Shown: positions 61,506 to 64,000 of the stretch, piece by piece
Numbering within the stretch: position 1 is the first letter of the stretch
Layout of the letters: every line of letters starts with the position of its first letter
NCBI GenBank assembly: GCA_035293565.1
Contig: DATGMP010000130.1
Coordinates: forward strand, 62,001-126,000
Length of the DNA: 64,000 bases
Direction: 5' to 3'
Origin: DATGMP01 sp035293565
GTDB taxonomy: Bacteria > Pseudomonadota > Alphaproteobacteria > BOG-932 > Roseiterribacteraceae
Program-made: the position numbers and the translations under genes
Notes under the pieces: model-generated
Seen by the model: the letters and a program-made list of their open reading frames with translations, nothing else
What the model was told of the DNA's origin: nothing
Database searches by the model: none

Positions 61506-61802
61506 TCAGCGGTCGGTTCGCCGGGCGCCGGTCAGATAGGCGCGCAACTGGTCTCTGCGGTGGCAATGATTGGCCAGCGCGTCCTCAAAGCCCTGCAGCA
61601 GGTCTTCCGACAATCGTGAGCGCCAGCCCTTTGCCCGGCGATACAGCACCATGGCGCGCTGACGCGCGACCCGCTCCCGGCCCTCTCGGATGTGGCGGTC
61701 CGCCATCGCCAGCATGTCCTCGAGCTGGCGCTCGAGGCTGAGGGGCGAGCGCGTGAAGATTCGCTCGCGCAATGTCTCCGGCAAACTTTCAAACCCGGGC
61801 AT
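61506..61802 (-). CDS. Small helical protein, RVxRQ..SEDLL..FED family (copy C)
   Basis: A 98-residue member with LERQLEDMLAMADRHIREGRE, RVARQRAMVLYRRAKG and RLSEDLLQGFEDALANHCHRR. It has the same RVARQR core as copy D and the same L-x-E-(E/D)-L-L-x-x-F-E-D as copy A. ATG 61802 has only a weak site, and a longer reading to 61841 exists. It lies 88 bp upstream of the dodecin on the same strand. Confidence 0.68.
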   Translation of the reverse strand: MPGFESLPETLRERIFTRSPLSLERQLEDMLAMADRHIREGRERVARQRAMVLYRRAKGWRSRLSEDLLQGFEDALANHCHRRDQLRAYLTGARRTDR

Positions 61803-62042
61803 GATCACCGCCCCCGCATCCGGCACAGCATCGTAACACATTTTGCGATACTAATAGGTCTACGTGACAGGGAGTATATGGGCTTTTCAGGTCGGCCGAC
61901 GATCGGGGGCGGGCCGGCCGCCGCTTCTCATTGGGACAGCGAATAGACGCTGGAACAGATCGAGGCTTGTGCGTGTACCGCACACGTTGGTATTGTACGA
62001 TTAAGTTTCGCCGACGATATTCTCCGAGAGGGGGAACGGTCC

Positions 62043-62306
62043 GTGCCTTTCGATCGGGACCTCCGTGATTTGCTGCGCGCCACCAAGGCCTTGGCGCGAT
62101 CGCCCGCCGAAAATGTCCAGCGGCGGCTCGAAGATCCGCGGGCCATGCTGGAGCGGTATGCGCGGGCAGGCGAGCTTCGGGTGGCACGTCAGCTCGTCAG
62201 GCTTTCTCGCCTGCAGGGCAAGAACGTAAAGCTCGCCGAGGATCTCCTGATCACCTTCGAGGATGATCATCTGGCGCGGTCCCGTGCCGAGCGGGAGAAC
62301 AAGTAG
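62043..62306 (+). CDS. Small helical protein, RVARQ..AEDLL..FED family (copy D)
   Basis: An 87-residue protein with VQRRLEDPRAMLERYARAG, ELRVARQLVRLSRLQGK and LAEDLLITFEDDHLARSR. Start is GTG 62043 after GAGAGGGGG. It is divergent from copy C across 240 bp that contain a partial palindrome TGTGCGTGTACCGCACA (about 61968-61984) but no gene. No function. Confidence 0.65.
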   Translation: MPFDRDLRDLLRATKALARSPAENVQRRLEDPRAMLERYARAGELRVARQLVRLSRLQGKNVKLAEDLLITFEDDHLARSRAERENK

Positions 62307-62374
62307 GCCGAGGCGCGGAAACGGCCTGCGTCACCGCAGCATTGGCAACGAGCGGCCAATTACAATAAGATCGA

Positions 62375-62394
62375 CCCTGACCGATCGGTCAGGG
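62375..62394. promoter_or_regulatory. Perfect 20-bp palindrome, TetR-like operator
   Basis: CCCTGACCGATCGGTCAGGG is its own reverse complement and contains TGACCGATCGGTCA, the kind of core used by TetR/AcrR-family repressors. It lies 39-58 bp before the ATG of the sterol-desaturase-family gene, just after a good -10-like TACAAT at 62361. No TetR gene is inside the window. Confidence 0.6.
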
Positions 62395-62432
62395 GCCGCG
62401 CGGCCCGACCGGGAGGCTTGGGAAGATCGATA

Positions 62433-63122
62433 ATGACGACGACATTTTTCGTGATCCTGTTCGCGATCTTCGCGTTCGATACGGCCCTGGCCGGCGTCTT
62501 GGGCTGGGCCGTGCGGTCGCAGAGATATGGCAAATATCGGATTCACAAGGGCCGCAACCCGATCGCCGAGCGGCAGAAGACGACGAGCATCGCGCTCAAT
62601 TATTCGCTGCCGCCGCTCATGTATGCGGCCTTTCTCTATTTCCTCGGCAATCGCGTGCTCTATGCCGGCACGCCCGGCATTCTCCGCCTGCTGGTCGAGA
62701 CGCTGGGCGCGATCATGCTCTACGACTTCATGTATTATTTCTTTCACCGGGCGCTGCACTATCCGGCGGGGATGCGGCTGATCCATGGCGTGCATCACCG
62801 GGTCCGCTACGCCACCGCGGAGGCCTCGACCTATCTCCACCCGGCCGAGACGATCGGCGGGACGGCCCTTTTCCTGCTGGCGATCGTGATCCTGGGACCG
62901 ATCAGCACGACCTCGTTCCTCGTCGATTTCTTCCTGTTCTCGGCGATCAACATCGTGGTGCACAGCAACCTGGTGTTCCCGCATCCGGCCTTTCGACTGT
63001 TCAACTTCTGGACGCGGACGCACGACGTGCACCACTATTACTGCCGCAACAACTACTCCTCGATCTTCCCCTTCTGGGACATGGCCTTTGGCACGGCGGA
63101 ATCCGGTCGGGTCAAGTCATGA
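62433..63122 (+). CDS. Sterol desaturase / fatty acid hydroxylase family protein
   Basis: A 229-residue integral membrane di-iron enzyme. The three His boxes are present: HRALH (105-109), HGVHH (118-122) and HDVHH (197-201), with H136 and H177 also available, between hydrophobic segments. It hydroxylates or desaturates a lipid using O2. ATG 62433 has GGGAGG-GGAAG upstream. A 20-bp TetR-like palindrome sits in its promoter. The substrate may be a sterol, hopanoid or carotenoid. The next gene is an AraC regulator 53 bp away. Confidence 0.88.
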   Translation: MTTTFFVILFAIFAFDTALAGVLGWAVRSQRYGKYRIHKGRNPIAERQKTTSIALNYSLPPLMYAAFLYFLGNRVLYAGTPGILRLLVETLGAIMLYDFMYYFFHRALHYPAGMRLIHGVHHRVRYATAEASTYLHPAETIGGTALFLLAIVILGPISTTSFLVDFFLFSAINIVVHSNLVFPHPAFRLFNFWTRTHDVHHYYCRNNYSSIFPFWDMAFGTAESGRVKS

Positions 63123-63175
63123 CCAGCCTCTACGGTGCCGATAAAATCGCCGCCGGTTGAAAGGACCGGCCAGGC

Positions 63176-64000
63176 ATGTTTCGGGATAGCGGACGGCGGA
63201 TCGAGGGGGAGATCGTGGTCCCCGGCATCACGGTTCAGGTCTTCCGCGAAGACTACCCGACGCCGGTCGAGACGGTGATCCGCGAGAATGATCTCACGGT
63301 CGCGCTGCAGCGCCAGCCGCCGCAATTCTATTCCAGCGGCCGCTATTGTGTCGTGGGGGCGCGGGAGAGCTTCGGGACGATCGGCAGGGTGCTGGTCGTG
63401 CCGGCGGAGGCGCCCCTCCAGGTGAGAGCCTCGGGCGGGGCCGTGAGTGCGGTGCGCTGCAGCTTCGCCCGCGACCATCTCGCGCGGCATATCGGCGATG
63501 GCGGGCAGGTCGAACCGGGCGACCTCGAATCCTGTCTCGATATACGCGACCGGACGATCGCCGGCACGCTTGCCCGCATGGGCGAAGAGGCCTTCGCGCC
63601 GGGTTTCGGCAGCGCGGCGCTGACCGAGGCTTTGGGCATCGCGCTGATGGTCGAGTTCGCGCGGTATTTGAGGCGCGGCCAGCGGCCGGCGCGGCCGATC
63701 CGGGGCGGCATGTCGCCCAGGCAGCTGAAATTGATCGCGGAGATCGTCGAGGAGAGGCGGGAGCCGCCGACGCTGGAAGAGCTTGCCGACTTGACCGGCG
63801 TCAGCCGCCGGCATCTCAGCCGCGCCTTCAAGGAGAGCACCGGCCTGACGATCCATGGCTATGTCGAGCAAGCGCGCCTCGGCCGGGCGATGCGCCTGCT
63901 GGGCCAGTCCGATCTGATGATGAAGGACATCGCGCACCGTCTGGGCTTCGCCAGCGCCAGCGGCTTCTCGGTCGCCTTCCGCCGCGCCGCCGGCGAGACT
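63176..64000 (+). CDS. AraC-family transcriptional regulator (3' end cut by window)
   Basis: The first 275 residues of an AraC regulator; the stop lies beyond the right edge. The N-terminal sensor part (to about 180) precedes the two-HTH DNA-binding domain: PPTLEELADLTGVSRRHLSRAFKES and MKDIAHRLGFASASGFSVAFRRAAG. The family activates catabolic or stress genes. It is probably co-transcribed with, or controls, the preceding sterol-desaturase-family gene. ATG 63176 follows AAAGGACC. Confidence 0.88.
   Translation, partial: MFRDSGRRIEGEIVVPGITVQVFREDYPTPVETVIRENDLTVALQRQPPQFYSSGRYCVVGARESFGTIGRVLVVPAEAPLQVRASGGAVSAVRCSFARDHLARHIGDGGQVEPGDLESCLDIRDRTIAGTLARMGEEAFAPGFGSAALTEALGIALMVEFARYLRRGQRPARPIRGGMSPRQLKLIAEIVEERREPPTLEELADLTGVSRRHLSRAFKESTGLTIHGYVEQARLGRAMRLLGQSDLMMKDIAHRLGFASASGFSVAFRRAAGET

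Noticed and set aside
61900..62042. GGAAC at about 61953 as an EcfG general-stress -35 box for the small helical gene at 62043
   Set aside because: No CGTT lies at the required 16-18 bp; the nearest CGTT is about 28 bp away.

Overview
The window is about 64 kb of GC-rich DNA (visibly near 63-65% G+C) with dense, short-gapped genes. It fits an alphaproteobacterium, probably a free-living soil or water heterotroph. Evidence for this includes the family of intergenic palindromes typical of alphaproteobacteria (CGTCATGGCCGGG..., CGTCATTCCCGCG...), frequent TTG/GTG starts, a phasin, a PEP-CTERM protein, a fused indolepyruvate:ferredoxin oxidoreductase-type protein, an HpnP-like B12 radical SAM enzyme, and families of small helical proteins. 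I cannot place it below class. No rRNA, tRNA, CRISPR array or transposase was seen. Both ends cut genes: an MFS transporter on the left and an AraC regulator on the right.

Layout. 1-9.1 kb is an uptake and catabolic neighbourhood: three MFS/TonB transport genes, three SnoaL/NTF2-like proteins, two paralogous unusual short-chain dehydrogenases (SDRs), a PhyH-type dioxygenase and a methyltransferase. 9.1-16.7 kb carries a small helical ORF, an HCCA-isomerase-like thioredoxin-fold protein, an HpnP-like radical SAM enzyme, a DHA2 exporter, an FAD oxidase/quinone reductase pair, a DUF985 cupin and a phasin. 16.8-20.5 kb is a tight five-gene minus-strand operon (two exported small proteins, an epoxide-hydrolase-like enzyme, two SDRs). 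20.5-25.8 kb has an SDR, a methyltransferase, an SRPBCC/ArsR pair with palindromic operators, a Coq4 homologue and a P450. 25.8-27.3 kb looks like a small insertion: an orphan MT-A70 DNA methyltransferase abutting a DUF1214-like gene whose 3' part is disrupted.

27.4-36.5 kb holds a single-haem beta-propeller protein, a PPOX-fold flavoenzyme, a second P450, an extradiol dioxygenase, a second VOC protein and the 1169-residue IorAB-like protein. 36.5-38.0 kb is repeat-rich: a DUF559 endonuclease-like gene is bracketed by inverted palindromes that code for its own ends, and a GH16 gene has an 81-bp palindrome inserted in frame in its signal peptide. 38.1-46.5 kb carries a small helical protein, a DCC-lipase-maturation-factor fusion, a GFA protein, a PEP-CTERM protein, an amidohydrolase, two exported proteins (one a SleB-like hydrolase) and an MBL hydrolase. 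46.5-52.2 kb is an acyl-CoA-synthetase operon with a DapA-like protein lacking the Schiff-base lysine, then another amidohydrolase and an XRE regulator. 52.3-58.3 kb has an SDR/LLM/P450 operon facing an operon of a calycin-like protein, a hypothetical, an aminoglycoside-phosphotransferase-fold kinase and a deazaflavin-type reductase. 58.4-64 kb has a second B12 radical SAM enzyme, three more small helical proteins around a dodecin, and a sterol-desaturase-family enzyme behind a perfect 20-bp TetR-like palindrome.

Overall the window reads as accessory catabolism of hydrophobic, probably cyclic or terpenoid/steroid-like substrates (TonB uptake, P450s, SDRs, ring-cleavage-type VOC enzyme, CoA ligation). 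Its most unusual parts are the palindromic-repeat biology at 36.5-37.3 kb, the small helical protein family, and several enzymes with missing catalytic residues.
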